DNA of 64,000 nucleotides from Clostridium sp. DSM 17811. Lineage in GTDB: Bacteria; Bacillota; Clostridia; Clostridiales; Clostridiaceae. Shown here piece by piece: positions 18,409-27,388 of this stretch (positions are counted from its first letter, which is position 1; each line of letters opens with the position of its first letter). The stretch is from assembly GCF_018861905.1 (NCBI RefSeq), contig NZ_JAHLDU010000019.1, positions 1-64,000 of the forward strand, read 5' to 3'. The translations under genes and the position numbers were made by a program. The notes below the pieces were generated by a model. That model had not been told where the DNA came from, did no database searches, and worked only from the letters and a program-made list of their open reading frames with translations.

Positions 18409-19113
18409 CTATCTCAGCTTGAATGCGTCTAGTATTCCATTAGTGGCAACATCTGTATTATCATCAAAGATAATTTTAAATTCATTTTCTAATGGGGTTA
18501 ATTCTTGGTCTATAACTTTTGTTAATTTGATACCTCTGGCTTTTTCTTTCCATACGATACGTTTTAATGGGATTTCTACTTCAGCGTAACGATCAAATAT
18601 ATTGTTTGTTTCATAAAAACTATCCGGCATTGAATCCTTATATCTATCATTTAATATTATGTTTTCATCTTTCGTAACAACTGCTGCATATAATTTATTG
18701 TACATTACCTCTTTAACAAACTCTTCATCCGGCAAATATGGACCGAAAGTATCGAAAAACTTCACACATGATTTAACTGGCAAAATATGCTCATGTATAA
18801 CGTGTTTCTTAAGCTCTTCAATGATTGCATCAAGAGCACCACCTTTCTCCTTTGCTATCTCTTCATACTTAGCAAAGGCATTTTCTGACCAAAGAGGTAT
18901 ATTTCTGGATTTACCATTTACTGCACGTAGTGAAGTCCAATCACGAACTAACTCGCTAACTAATTTATATCGAGTTTCATTTGAGAAATTTTCATCATGT
19001 AGGATATGGTAAATCTCATATACGATTGTTGATTGACGTTCTAAAATATTTTTTTATTTGGCAATATTCCCGTTCTCATCAAACTTGATGCCATATGTAC
19101 TATTCTTTTTCAT
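18409..19113 (-). pseudogene. Unknown gene interrupted by one in-frame stop at codon 20
   Basis: GAGGAG followed 9 bases later by ATG (19113) opens a 235-codon frame that runs cleanly to TAG at 18409, except for a TAA at codon 20 next to an A-run. The remaining 215 residues read as normal protein: helical and charged, with segments such as LVSELVRDWTSLRAVNGKS and SCVKFFDTFGPYLPDEEF. I do not recognise a family. No start codon lies near the break, so only a TTG at 18783 could restart translation and give 124 residues. Probably a recently inactivated accessory gene. Confidence 0.6.
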
Positions 19114-19532
19114 CCATTTAATCTCCTCTTGACTATATTTTAGTAGTAAATTTTCTCTAAAAATTTTCTTTCTACCCATTTGCTTGTTTCTACTTCGTTA
19201 TATTAGTAAGTACATACGTTACATATCATACTATTGTCTGATCTAACTTCACTTTACTTCATCAAAACATAGGCTTAATTGCTTTTATAGTGATTAGAAG
19301 CTTGTAGAACCAGATATTTCCGGAAACATAAACAAGTGTATATACTACATTATATCACGAGGTCAATTTAACATAAATATACCTAGACCTGTTTATAACA
19401 GTATACTGCATACTACCTGTTCGGAATTACAGTGGTATTCCTAAACACGTGATTTCGGCTGATGGTAATACATAATATTTTACAGTTGTTTAGCAATGCA
19501 AGTTAAGACTACATTAATATAATTATGATAAC
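19114..19532. other. Intergenic stretch with no recognisable gene
   Basis: About 420 bases with frequent stops in all frames. The RBS of the broken gene lies at its left edge. I see no convincing promoter, hairpin terminator, RNA gene or repeat. Confidence 0.5.
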
Positions 19533-19658
19533 TTAAATTAATGCTATGCCTAACGGAATAATTGAAATTAACATTAACCATTTCCATTTAAAAACACCTC
19601 CAATAATCAGCATTAAAATACCAATAATTAGGGTGATTATCATACCTAAAAATGTCAT
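19533..19658 (-). CDS. Small hydrophobic membrane protein (41 aa)
   Basis: The frame starts at ATG 19658 after GAGGGGAAAG (5-base gap) and encodes two hydrophobic stretches, MIITLIIGILMLIIGGVF and WLMLISIIPLGIALI, joined by KWKW. It lies immediately after the 3' end of a group II intron remnant. It could be a single small membrane protein or the 3' end of a gene split by the intron. No family recognised. Confidence 0.45.
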   Translation of the reverse strand: MTFLGMIITLIIGILMLIIGGVFKWKWLMLISIIPLGIALI

Positions 19659-19679
19659 ATAGTCTTTCCCCTCACTAAA

Positions 19680-19760
19680 TGTCGAGTAGGTAGGGAGCCT
19701 TACGGCTCCTTTCCCATCTAAGAACCGTAATTGTGTGTCACCACACATACGGCCATTATC
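19680..19760 (-). mobile_element. 3' end of a group II intron (domains V and VI), remnant
   Basis: On the minus strand 19755-19721 reads GGCCGTATGTGTGG, a TGAC loop, then ACACAATTACGGTTC. This has the size and paired layout of the about 34-nt catalytic domain V, including the conserved 3' ACGGTTC. It is followed by a GGAGCC-GTAA-GGCTCC hairpin (domain VI-like) and a CTACCTACTCGAC 3' end typical of bacterial group II introns. No reverse transcriptase gene lies upstream, and the catalytic triad looks altered (GGC for AGC), so it is probably a dead fragment. Confidence 0.6.
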
Positions 19761-19808
19761 TCTTGTGATGCATTTAATGCAGTTCAGGCGCAGCAATCTC
19801 TGAGGAGC

Positions 19809-19931
19809 AACGTTATCGTCAATCCCCATGGTACAACAACTCGTAGATCCACGAAATACAGCGGCAAGAAAGTCACGAAGGAAACCGTGAATATCGAGGA
19901 GCTGATGTACGATTTAGGATTTGATATATAA
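19809..19931 (+). pseudogene. Gene fragment of unknown origin
   Basis: A 40-codon tail reading NVIVNPHGTTTRRSTKY and ending EELMYDLGFDI. It is richer in G and C than its surroundings and looks like real coding sequence. Its frame runs back into the antisense of the intron remnant, so the original 5' part is lost. No family assigned. Confidence 0.3.
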
Positions 19932-20122
19932 TTTAGGATTCGATGAGAAAATACGATATATCAACCTGTATAATCACGCCGAACTGGAATTTGACTTTAA
20001 ACTGATTTACTTTGAATCCACTTTATTAAAACGTCAAGTTATATTGATGTCTATTAGAATACTATCAAAAAATGGTAGTAAAAAAATAAGTTCAAAAATT
20101 CAAACGAATCTATGACCTTTTT

Positions 20123-20665
20123 TTATAATAAATCTTTTAGCAGTTGAGGCATACAGTAATAACAAGTAATGGCAATTTCATCAGTAGACTCATTCATGTC
20201 ATTATCAATCCACTGTTTAACAAGATGGACAATCCCATATGAATAAAAGGTAATGGCATTAAGTATATCTTTTGTCAAATAATCTTCTCCATGTTTTTGA
20301 AGTACATAGTTTTTATAGAAAGTTTCGGTTTTTTCTATAAAGTTTTTCATAATACTATTTTGTGTTTCATAATTTGATGCGACTTTATAATAGAATTTGT
20401 TTAAAAACATTTTATAGTAGAAATTAGAAATAATGGTCACAAAATTATCTTTAGTAATATCAAAGAATAATGGATCTAATGCGATTAAGTCAAATAAATA
20501 ATTCAATACATCATCTTTGTCTTTGAAATAATGATAAAATGTTTGTTTTGAAATATCAGCAGCTTTTGCGATTTCTGTCACGGTAATTTTCTTTATCGGT
20601 TTTGTTTGGCAAAGCACAAAAAACTCATTTGCAATAGCTTTCTTGATTAGTTGTTTCATAGACAA
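20123..20665 (-). CDS. TetR/AcrR-family transcriptional regulator
   Basis: 180 residues. The N-terminal TetR helix-turn-helix (about 10-56) contains ITVTEIAKAADISKQTFYHY and FKDKDDVL. The C-terminal ligand/dimer domain is all-helical. It is divergent from a flavoprotein oxidoreductase gene with 131 bases between starts, so it probably represses that gene. A candidate operator lies at 20682-20699. Confidence 0.9.
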   Translation of the reverse strand: MSMKQLIKKAIANEFFVLCQTKPIKKITVTEIAKAADISKQTFYHYFKDKDDVLNYLFDLIALDPLFFDITKDNFVTIISNFYYKMFLNKFYYKVASNYETQNSIMKNFIEKTETFYKNYVLQKHGEDYLTKDILNAITFYSYGIVHLVKQWIDNDMNESTDEIAITCYYCMPQLLKDLL

Positions 20666-20681
20666 TCTCCCATAGAAGTTT

Positions 20682-20699
20682 ACGATTTAATGAAATCGT
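20682..20699. promoter_or_regulatory. Candidate TetR operator
   Basis: ACGATTT-AATG-AAATCGT is a perfect 7-bp-arm inverted repeat, 17 bases upstream of the tetR start and in the divergent intergenic region. Size and place fit a TetR operator; binding is inferred. Confidence 0.5.
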
Positions 20700-20796
20700 C
20701 CAAAATTGGAACGGTCACAATAAATTGTAAATTTTATTTTAAACTATTGATTGTTATTATTATAACATAACAAATAAAGTAATGGGGGTATAAATT

Positions 20797-22836
20797 ATGG
20801 CTAGAAACGATTTAATTATGAAACCTATCAAGGTTGGTAAAAGAACTCTAAGAAATAGAGTATTTTTAGCACCAATGGGAGAAGGTATGGCAAATCCAGA
20901 TGGAACGATTGGTGAACAATTTATTGATTACTATGCTGAGTATGCAAAAGGAGGAACAGCAGTTGTTACACCAGGTGTTATCTGTGTTGACTATCCAGTT
21001 GGTAAACCAGAAAAGTTGATTGCGAGAATGGACCAGCAAGTCAATGTTAAGGATTGGGGTCGATTAGCCGAAAAAATACACCGCTATGGTGGATTATTAA
21101 TCCCTCAATTACACCACGCAGGGGCGCAAACAGATGCATCTATTACTGGTGTAACACCTAAATGTGTATCAGATGTAGATGTAAATCACCAATTAATCAT
21201 GAGTCACCGCTTATTAGGGCCTCAAGAAGAATTAACAACAGAAGAAGTAAAGGCAATTGTATTAAAATTTGTGAATGCTTCCTTATATGCTCAATTAGCG
21301 GGATGCGATGGAGTTGCTCTACATGGTGCACATGGTTATTTAATTAACCAATTCTTATCACCAGCAACAAATAAAAGAACAGATGAATATGGTGGAAATT
21401 TCGAAAATCGATTACGTTTTGCTCGTGAAATTGTAGAAGAAATTCGTAGAGTATGTGGACCAAATTTTATCATCGGTGCTCGTATTCCAGGTCATGAATG
21501 GATTGACGGAGCTTTAACAGATAATGATATTGATGAAATCGCACGTAGACTTGAAGCGGCTGGTTGTGATTATTTTGATGTTAGTGGTGGATTAACAGAT
21601 AATACAACATTAATAATGGAAACATCAAATTACGTAGAAGGAGCCCGTGTACCTTTTGCTGCTAGAATCAAAAAAGCAGTTAATGTCCCAGTGGGAGCTG
21701 TTGGTAAAATTCGTCATCCGGAATTCGCTAATAAAGTATTAGAAGATGGAAACGCAGACTTTATTATTATGGGTCGTACACTTATTTGTGATCCAGAATG
21801 GGCAAACAAAGTTAAAAATAATACACCTGAAGAAATTAGACCGTGTTTATCATGTTTTGATGGATGTACTGGACGATTATTTAGGGGAGTAGGAGTCAGT
21901 TGTGTATTAAATCCAAGAAGAAGTAGAGAACACGATATTGGTTATGTACCAAAAGTAGAAGTACCAAAGAATATCGTTGTCGTTGGTGCTGGTCCTGGAG
22001 GAATGGAAGCAGCTTGTGCAGCTGCATCTGTCAATCATAATGTTACATTAATTGAAAAATCATCTGTATTAGGCGGTCAATTTAATTTAGCATGCGTACC
22101 TCCACACAAAGACGCGATAAAAGAAGCACGTGATTGGTATGTTGGTGAGTTAGAAAGAAAAAATGTTACTGTTAAACTAAATACAGAAGCAACTTTGGAA
22201 AGTATTTCTGCACTTAATCCAGATAAAGTTATCTTAGCAACAGGATCAGAAGCTATTAAATCTGTACCTATTCCAGGTGTTGAAAACACTGTAAGTAGCT
22301 GGGATATTTTAAAGAATGTAGAAAATGTACCAGAAGGTAAAAATGTCACTATCATTGGTGGTGGTATTGTAGGATGTGAAGTAGCTGAACTGTTAGCTGA
22401 AAATAACAACAATGTCACTATTTTAGAAATGCAAAGTCAAATTGCTCAAGGTTTAGAGCCATTCCACACTATGGAAATGTATATTGATTTTGCTAAGAAA
22501 CAAGTAAATGTTATAACAGACGTTACAGTTCAATCAATTACCGATGGAAAAGTAGCTTACTTACGTAAAATAAAAGATGAAGTAGATCGTGCATCTGATG
22601 TATTGGGACAAAGTCACTCTGCATCCATTGCTATTGAAGAAAATTATGAAGTACGTGAAGAATCTGTTGATGCTGATTTAATCGTATTAGCAGTAGGTCA
22701 AAAATCAGTTGGTAAAGACTTAGCTGATGCATTATATGAAGCTGGATATGATGTGGTTGTTGTAGGTGACGCTAGCAAACCTCGTAAATTCATTGATGCT
22801 GTAACTGAAGGATATTTTGCTGGTATTGATGCATAA
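20797..22836 (+). CDS. Old yellow enzyme-type NADH:flavin oxidoreductase with 4Fe-4S and FAD/NAD domains
   Basis: 679 residues in the three-part layout of 2,4-dienoyl-CoA reductase, 2-enoate reductase and BaiCD. First is an FMN-binding TIM barrel (about 1-340; HHAGAQ and HGAHGYLINQFLSP with the active-site region). Next is a 4Fe-4S site C-x2-C-x3-C-x11-C (CLSCFDGCTG... about 350-368). Last is an FAD/NAD(P) half with two dinucleotide motifs, VVGAGPGGMEAA (about 395) and IIGGGIVGCEVAE (about 523). It probably reduces C=C bonds of enoates or other unsaturated compounds; the substrate is unknown. GGGGGT precedes the ATG. The gene looks less AT-rich than its neighbours, which hints at transfer. 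Confidence 0.9.
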   Translation: MARNDLIMKPIKVGKRTLRNRVFLAPMGEGMANPDGTIGEQFIDYYAEYAKGGTAVVTPGVICVDYPVGKPEKLIARMDQQVNVKDWGRLAEKIHRYGGLLIPQLHHAGAQTDASITGVTPKCVSDVDVNHQLIMSHRLLGPQEELTTEEVKAIVLKFVNASLYAQLAGCDGVALHGAHGYLINQFLSPATNKRTDEYGGNFENRLRFAREIVEEIRRVCGPNFIIGARIPGHEWIDGALTDNDIDEIARRLEAAGCDYFDVSGGLTDNTTLIMETSNYVEGARVPFAARIKKAVNVPVGAVGKIRHPEFANKVLEDGNADFIIMGRTLICDPEWANKVKNNTPEEIRPCLSCFDGCTGRLFRGVGVSCVLNPRRSREHDIGYVPKVEVPKNIVVVGAGPGGMEAACAAASVNHNVTLIEKSSVLGGQFNLACVPPHKDAIKEARDWYVGELERKNVTVKLNTEATLESISALNPDKVILATGSEAIKSVPIPGVENTVSSWDILKNVENVPEGKNVTIIGGGIVGCEVAELLAENNNNVTILEMQSQIAQGLEPFHTMEMYIDFAKKQVNVITDVTVQSITDGKVAYLRKIKDEVDRASDVLGQSHSASIAIEENYEVREESVDADLIVLAVGQKSVGKDLADALYEAGYDVVVVGDASKPRKFIDAVTEGYFAGIDA

Positions 22837-22870
22837 TCTATAAAAATCTTACAATTACATATTAAATAAT

Positions 22871-22909
22871 AGCGATATTTAGGTATTAGACCAAGATATC
22901 GCTTTTTTT
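22871..22909 (+). terminator. Terminator after the old yellow enzyme gene
   Basis: AGCGATAT pairs with ATATCGCT across a 17-base loop and is followed by seven T. Confidence 0.8.
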
Positions 22910-22963
22910 GATAGTGTAAACTAGTGCGTAGTGCGCTATTTAATTATATGTGACAAATAAGGA

Positions 22964-23640
22964 TGGAAACAGAAGGAAATCGATTGATTGTTTCCTATTT
23001 AGTATGCCGGGTGTGGCATACTAAAAACATATGACAATAATTATTAAATTTGATCTTATGTTTTCTTAAATAACTATATTGTTTATACTTAAAAAATCTA
23101 TATCATCTAAATCTACAAACTGGAAGTTGTTAATCTTCAAGCCAAAAAGCAGGCCTGTAGCCTCGACTATGACATTTTCCAGTGGTCACCACTATTGTCA
23201 AAACTAATAAAAATGGATTCCGCTGGGAATGACTTATCGCGTCAAACCTTTCGGAATCCATTATTGTTTTTCTTATCATCGGGCTACTGAAGATCACATG
23301 CGAGTGTACAGAACTATTGTCACACACGATTTAATACCGTTTTTCAGCGGAAAACTAACACTTTTCCGCGTTATCAGTTCTGCAGAAAGCACTCTCCCTT
23401 TCCGTGGGAACATATCCACTTCCTATATTTTGTATCCCGGGGCAGCGTTCAATACTACATATATTGTTATTTGTGAGACATCAATACAACACACTCCACG
23501 TGGCTCGAGAGGATGGTATTGATGTCTGGTGCAAATTTTGACCCCTTCTGTTCGCGAAAACATATCAATGGGTTTTCAGGTGGTTTTTCAGAAATGACCG
23601 TTCGTGGGAACATGTCAATAATATGTTCTCTTAACCTTCC
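22964..23640. repeat. Hairpin- and repeat-rich segment of unknown identity
   Basis: No convincing gene before the GNAT tail. Perfect inverted repeats: 22964-22994 (GGAAACA), 22999-23024 (TTAGTATGCC, 6-base loop), 23181-23193 (AGTGGT-C-ACCACT), 23212-23262 (AATGGATTCCG), 23347-23369 (GCGGAAAA) and 23476-23527 (AGACATCAATAC). Direct repeats: ACTATTGTCA at 23191 and 23313. Three related copies of TTCGTGGGAACATATCAAT occur near 23400, 23550 and 23610, each with a small TTC..GAA palindrome at its core. The stretch is visibly GC-richer than the surroundings. It may be a degraded mobile element or structured RNA. Confidence 0.55.
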
Positions 23641-24096
23641 CTCTAATCTAAATTTATACTTCTCCAAAAGTCTTATTGAAGGAATATTATTTGAGGCTGT
23701 AGTAGCGTATAGTTTGTTTAAATTATAATCACTATCGGCAAATGAGAGGTCTATAAACTGTTCTAATATAATACTTTCTAACCCCTTGTTTCTATTATGG
23801 TTAGGTAAATAATAGCCGAATTCAGCACTATGATTTCTTGGCTTATAATCAAATAATTTAATTTTACCCAAAGGGACACTATTATTATCTCTTTTTACTA
23901 ATATATAAGTTTTTTCTTTTATACTATCAATCGAATCCATCATTTTATTAACGTATTCATTATATGATTTTTGTGATCTTAATGGTCGACATGTAAATTG
24001 TTCAAAATGTTTTTCTGCAATATTCCAGTTATATATTTCTCTCAAATATTCCTTTGACAATAAAAGCAGCTGATAATTTTCATGAAAATTATTCAT
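23467..24096 (-). CDS. GNAT acetyltransferase (RimJ/RimL-like) with a replaced C-terminus
   Basis: 209 residues. Residues about 1-158 read as a normal GNAT protein: SAEFGYYLPNHNRNKGLESI is the acetyl-CoA loop region and NIPSIRLLEKYKFRLEGRLREH is the usual late helix-strand. In the family the chain then ends with a further strand (GxxxDxxxYxxL). Here it continues for about 50 residues translated from the repeat-rich segment (IDMFPRT, LICFREQ and so on). The 3' end was therefore probably lost by an insertion or rearrangement near 23625. Function is doubtful. The substrate is unknown. GGAGGG precedes the ATG. Confidence 0.65.
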   Translation of the reverse strand: MNNFHENYQLLLLSKEYLREIYNWNIAEKHFEQFTCRPLRSQKSYNEYVNKMMDSIDSIKEKTYILVKRDNNSVPLGKIKLFDYKPRNHSAEFGYYLPNHNRNKGLESIILEQFIDLSFADSDYNLNKLYATTASNNIPSIRLLEKYKFRLEGRLREHIIDMFPRTVISEKPPENPLICFREQKGSKFAPDINTILSSHVECVVLMSHK

Positions 24097-24207
24097 TTAA
24101 CACCCTCCGGTACTTATAATATCCTATTAAACCATTAATATATTTACTTAATTAAACTATTGTCTTAATATTAACCTTTCATTTATTAATGTTTCCATAG
24201 TTTCACC

Positions 24208-24777
24208 TTATAGAGTCTTAATTTCTTTAATCTGATATTCTCCATTTCGTAAATCTAATTTAAATAGTCCGCCTGGGACAGATTTTACTACGTTGATGTC
24301 CGCTCCACAGTAAGTTGGTTGATTATCTACTAATGTCTTTAACACAGCACCATGTGTTACAATTAATATATTTACATCAGAGTATATGCTATCGTAGTAA
24401 TTTAAGCCTTGTATTGCTCTTGAAAAAACATTCTTTTCGGGTTCCATTTCAGGGACGTCTAAATTGGGAAACTTAAATTTAATCTCTTCTCCTAACAAAC
24501 CTTCCGCTAAACCAAAAAATCTCTCGATAAATAATTCATCAATTATTATTGCTCCCTTGTAACCAATACTATTTGAAAAAATCAATGCACTCTCACTGGC
24601 ACGAGATAGAGGGCTAGATACAATATAATTAATATCACCGATACTTCTTTTGAACATAAAAGCAACTTGTTCAATCTTCTTTTTCCCTGTTTCATTTAGT
24701 GGGATATCTGTGTGTCCTTGACACCTATCTATAGTATTCCAATCTGTTTCTCCATGTCTTAGTAAAAAAATACTCAC
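24208..24777 (-). CDS. Histidine phosphatase family protein (phosphoglycerate mutase-like)
   Basis: 189 residues. The N-terminal catalytic motif LLRHGETDWN (about 5-14, phospho-accepting His in RHG) and the second His in VTHGAVLKTL (about 140) define the branch. SSPLSRASESA supplies the phosphate-pocket Arg. It starts at a GTG placed 5 bases after GAGGAGATG. Substrates in this family range from phosphosugars to nucleotide derivatives, so none is assigned. Monocistronic. Confidence 0.9.
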   Translation of the reverse strand: MSIFLLRHGETDWNTIDRCQGHTDIPLNETGKKKIEQVAFMFKRSIGDINYIVSSPLSRASESALIFSNSIGYKGAIIIDELFIERFFGLAEGLLGEEIKFKFPNLDVPEMEPEKNVFSRAIQGLNYYDSIYSDVNILIVTHGAVLKTLVDNQPTYCGADINVVKSVPGGLFKLDLRNGEYQIKEIKTL

Positions 24778-24940
24778 AAAATCATCTCCTCATTTTGGTC
24801 TGGAAATAATATTTGCACAAACCATTATATTTCTCCCCTTTTAGAATTCTTTACTGATAGTTTTAACATCTCACCTTTCTTAAATCAACAATATTTTATT
24901 ATTGCAACAGGATTAAGTACTATATAGATTATTTCTGTTT

Positions 24941-25714
24941 TCATGGATTATAAATTTTTAATGCTTCCAGCCTTTTTGCTCGCTCAAATGCTTTATGTGA
25001 AAATTCTTTAGCAGGTAAATCCTCATAATCCCAATTCATAGGCTCTATTGCAGTCGCACCAGAATAACACGTTTTCGCGATTTTTTTCATGGCTGTGGAC
25101 CAATCAATCGTGCCGTCAAAGGGTAAACCGTGTTGGGCATGACTTCAGTTATTATCATGTAAATGTAGTGCCATCACCCGGGAACCGTACATGGATAATA
25201 AATCATAGCCGGGATAGTAGTGGTAGTGATGTCCGCAGTCATAACAGAATCCGATACGCAGGGAATCCACTTGCTCCAGCACATATGCCAAATTGGCAAG
25301 GTTGCGTAAATTCTCCAGTGCAACATTGACACCAAGCTGTTCAGCTTTTTCAGTGATTCTTTTGATTCTATCCAGTCCCAATGCGTTATATGGATTGTCT
25401 TCATTAGGCAGGTGCACCACCATTGTCGGAATTTCAAATTCGGCGCAATCTGCAACACATTGCAAATGGCAATCAGTCAAGGCTTCACCGTCAAGATTGT
25501 CAAGCCAGAGGTTGTTCTCATTTTGGACTGGTGTGTGGATATTTTCTATAAAAAGACCTGCTTCCATTGCAATTTGTGGCCCGTTGCGGTAATCATTCCG
25601 ACCAAAGTCATTACTCCACCATAATAAAACGCCATCAAATCCAGCTTCTTTTATTAGCCGATAACGTTCATTTATCGGCAATTCATAGCCAAACCAATCA
25701 TAAATGTTAATCAT
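24941..25714 (-). pseudogene. Sugar phosphate isomerase/epimerase interrupted by one TGA codon
   Basis: The frame is open from ATG 25714 (GGAAG upstream) to TGA 24941, 258 codons, except for a TGA at codon 190 (LHLHDNN, stop, SHAQHGLPFDGTIDWS). The xylose-isomerase-like TIM barrel is otherwise complete, with metal-site residues in ENLRN, GFCYDCGHH and LHLHDN. DNNGxxDxH is the family norm, so the stop replaces Gly (GGA to TGA). The 189-residue product would lack the last strands, and its catalytic competence is doubtful. Probably a recent pseudogene. Confidence 0.75.
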
Positions 25715-25927
25715 AATGCACTTCCTTTCTTGCTTTTTTCGTCATAGCTTTTATATTCAACATTATTTGCCATGAGGTGTTGTTTTTTGTACATTTATCT
25801 AGAATAACTATAGTTATAAGTATTGGAATAATTATAATAACAATTAATAATCCCATAAGAACCACACTTTTCGAAAGAAAGATGTAAATTTGTCACGTCT
25901 AATATGAAAGGTGTATATTAATACAAG

Positions 25928-26308
25928 CTAAAGGTTATGCCCATTTTCCATGTCGTTTAACTTTCTACTTTTAATTATGCCTACAAGCACTACCTGTAGA
26001 ATTATGATTGCTATACTAACGAATATCAGCAATCCAACAGATGTAAAAGGCTTAAAATAATAACTCCACTTTTCATCTGTTGAATAAATTACCATTAAAT
26101 AGGATGCTATAAATGATATAATGTTCCCCAATGCACCTACAGGCAAATTATGTGTTTTCTTACAAATAAAAATTAAAAAAATTAAAACTACTATCATTAA
26201 GCCATAGCCAATCATTGAACTATTTATTAAATCCTGATACATTGAAAAGTATACATAAGGAAAAGAAAACAACACCAATAGTAATAATCTAATAATCCAT
26301 TTTTTCAC
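25928..26308 (-). CDS. Hypothetical four-helix membrane protein
   Basis: About 126 residues with hydrophobic helices near 3-22, 33-52, 60-80 and 92-115. The GTG at 26308 is chosen because GGAGG lies 9 bases upstream; longer frames lack a site. No family recognised. It stands alone in a gene-poor accessory stretch. Confidence 0.6.
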   Translation of the reverse strand: MKKWIIRLLLLVLFSFPYVYFSMYQDLINSSMIGYGLMIVVLIFLIFICKKTHNLPVGALGNIISFIASYLMVIYSTDEKWSYYFKPFTSVGLLIFVSIAIIILQVVLVGIIKSRKLNDMENGHNL

Positions 26309-26533
26309 ACCCGCATTCCTCCATTTAAAAGATATCAATAACCCTGAGTTCATTAAGGACATCAAAATAGGTTAATATTAAATCTTCATCAGTTATTCTA
26401 TATGATATTCCGTTAATTTTTTTAAAGATTATATACTAAAGTTTGTATCAAGATTAGCATAAATATTTACTTTTATAATCCTTCGACATGTTGTATGAAT
26501 TTACACACTTCTTACACTTTTACCTAATATTCC

Positions 26534-26626
26534 TCATTTTTTGAGTATGTGTACCTTCTTACTAATAGCTAAGCATATAATGCTAATTATTAGTATTGCT
26601 AAGACAAATATTGTTATAAATAACAC
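26534..26626 (-). CDS. Possible 30-aa hydrophobic peptide
   Basis: GTG start preceded by AAAGGTGG at 8 bases. It encodes VLFITIFVLAILIISIICLA, followed by a basic tail (SKKVHILKK): one membrane helix and positive C-terminus. This layout is common among small toxins and regulatory membrane peptides, but could occur by chance in AT-rich DNA. Confidence 0.35.
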   Translation of the reverse strand: MLFITIFVLAILIISIICLAISKKVHILKK

Positions 26627-26761
26627 CGTTTAAGCCACCTTTAGTCGATAATTTTGGTAATTAATAACTTGATTTTCTTTATATTTATATCATGTCATTA
26701 AACTAATAGCCTAAATTCCCAATTAATTCAAATATTGAACTAAAATGTGCTCACTATATAA

Positions 26762-26908
26762 CTATTTAATTGAGATAAATAAACTGCATTCTTTTTGAAT
26801 ATTGATTGCACCATGTTTTTTTCTTATATCTTCAAAATAATCAAATAATTTATAAAGGTCATTTTCTGAATAACTTGCTATAGATACATTGGTAATTTTG
26901 ATAACCAT
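26762..26908 (-). CDS. Possible 48-aa protein or gene remnant
   Basis: The frame from ATG 26908 reads MVIKITNVSIASYSENDLYK and then a charged helix (LFDYFEDIRKKHG). Amino-acid use looks protein-like. An overlapping frame just upstream (ending INSIRRADGYVVKN, TAA overlapping the ATG) also looks coding, so this may be the decayed end of a larger gene. No clear ribosome binding site. Confidence 0.35.
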   Translation of the reverse strand: MVIKITNVSIASYSENDLYKLFDYFEDIRKKHGAINIQKECSLFISIK

Positions 26909-27388
26909 TTAATTCTTGACGACATATCCATCTGCTCTTCTGATGGAATTTATAATTCCATTGGCACTCATACTGTGTTCATTATATATGGGTAGAGTTT
27001 ATTCTTGCCATCAAAATATAGGAACTCATTGTTTCAATATATTGTACATATTCTATTATTGTGAGCTATTTATAAAACCTATATTCCCTAGACTACTCAA
27101 TTACTTATTATATGACAATTTATTTACATAATTCAACAAATATTCATAAATTTCTTTTATATTTTGCAAAAAAAAACTAACCCTAGATTACTAAAAAAAT
27201 TTTGCTAATTTACGTAGCTAATTATTGTTTTATACATAATTTTTATAGTGAATATATTAATGCTAATTTATAATACATTAAATTTAACAAATCAATATGA
27301 AATTTTAACGAATATATAATAGACCCAAAGTGAATATAACTCATTACATTGGGTTTTCACGATATTTAACTGTTAGTAGAGTTAATAC
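26909..27388. other. AT-rich intergenic stretch
   Basis: Apart from the coding-like remnant near 26915-26990 on the minus strand and the dispersed repeat at 27126-27213, I see no gene. A weak hairpin at about 27320-27356 (ACCCAA and TTGGGT) lies after the GrpB gene. Confidence 0.45.
27126..27213. repeat. Dispersed intergenic repeat, copy 1
   Basis: Starts ACATAATTCAACAAATATTC and ends CTAATTTAC. About 80% of the first 52 bases match the copy at 33854-33950, with looser similarity over the rest. Confidence 0.55.

Noticed and set aside
22077-22418. 113-codon open frame antisense to the old yellow enzyme gene
   Set aside because: It mirrors the codon pattern of the well-supported enzyme on the other strand and has no ribosome site or family features.
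23130-23522. Short frames of 65-97 codons on both strands in the repeat-rich segment
   Set aside because: They run across hairpins and direct repeats, lack ribosome sites and show no protein-like pattern.
23399-23630. CRISPR-like array from the three related 19-base repeats
   Set aside because: Only three degenerate copies with unequal gaps (about 150 and 55 bases), and no cas genes.
25174-25592. Several 90-100-codon frames on both strands over the sugar isomerase gene
   Set aside because: The isomerase reading is supported by family motifs across the whole stretch; the others are shadows of its relatively GC-rich codons.
26916-27131. 71-codon plus-strand frame
   Set aside because: No ribosome site; it lies antisense to coding-like remnants and ends in the dispersed repeat.
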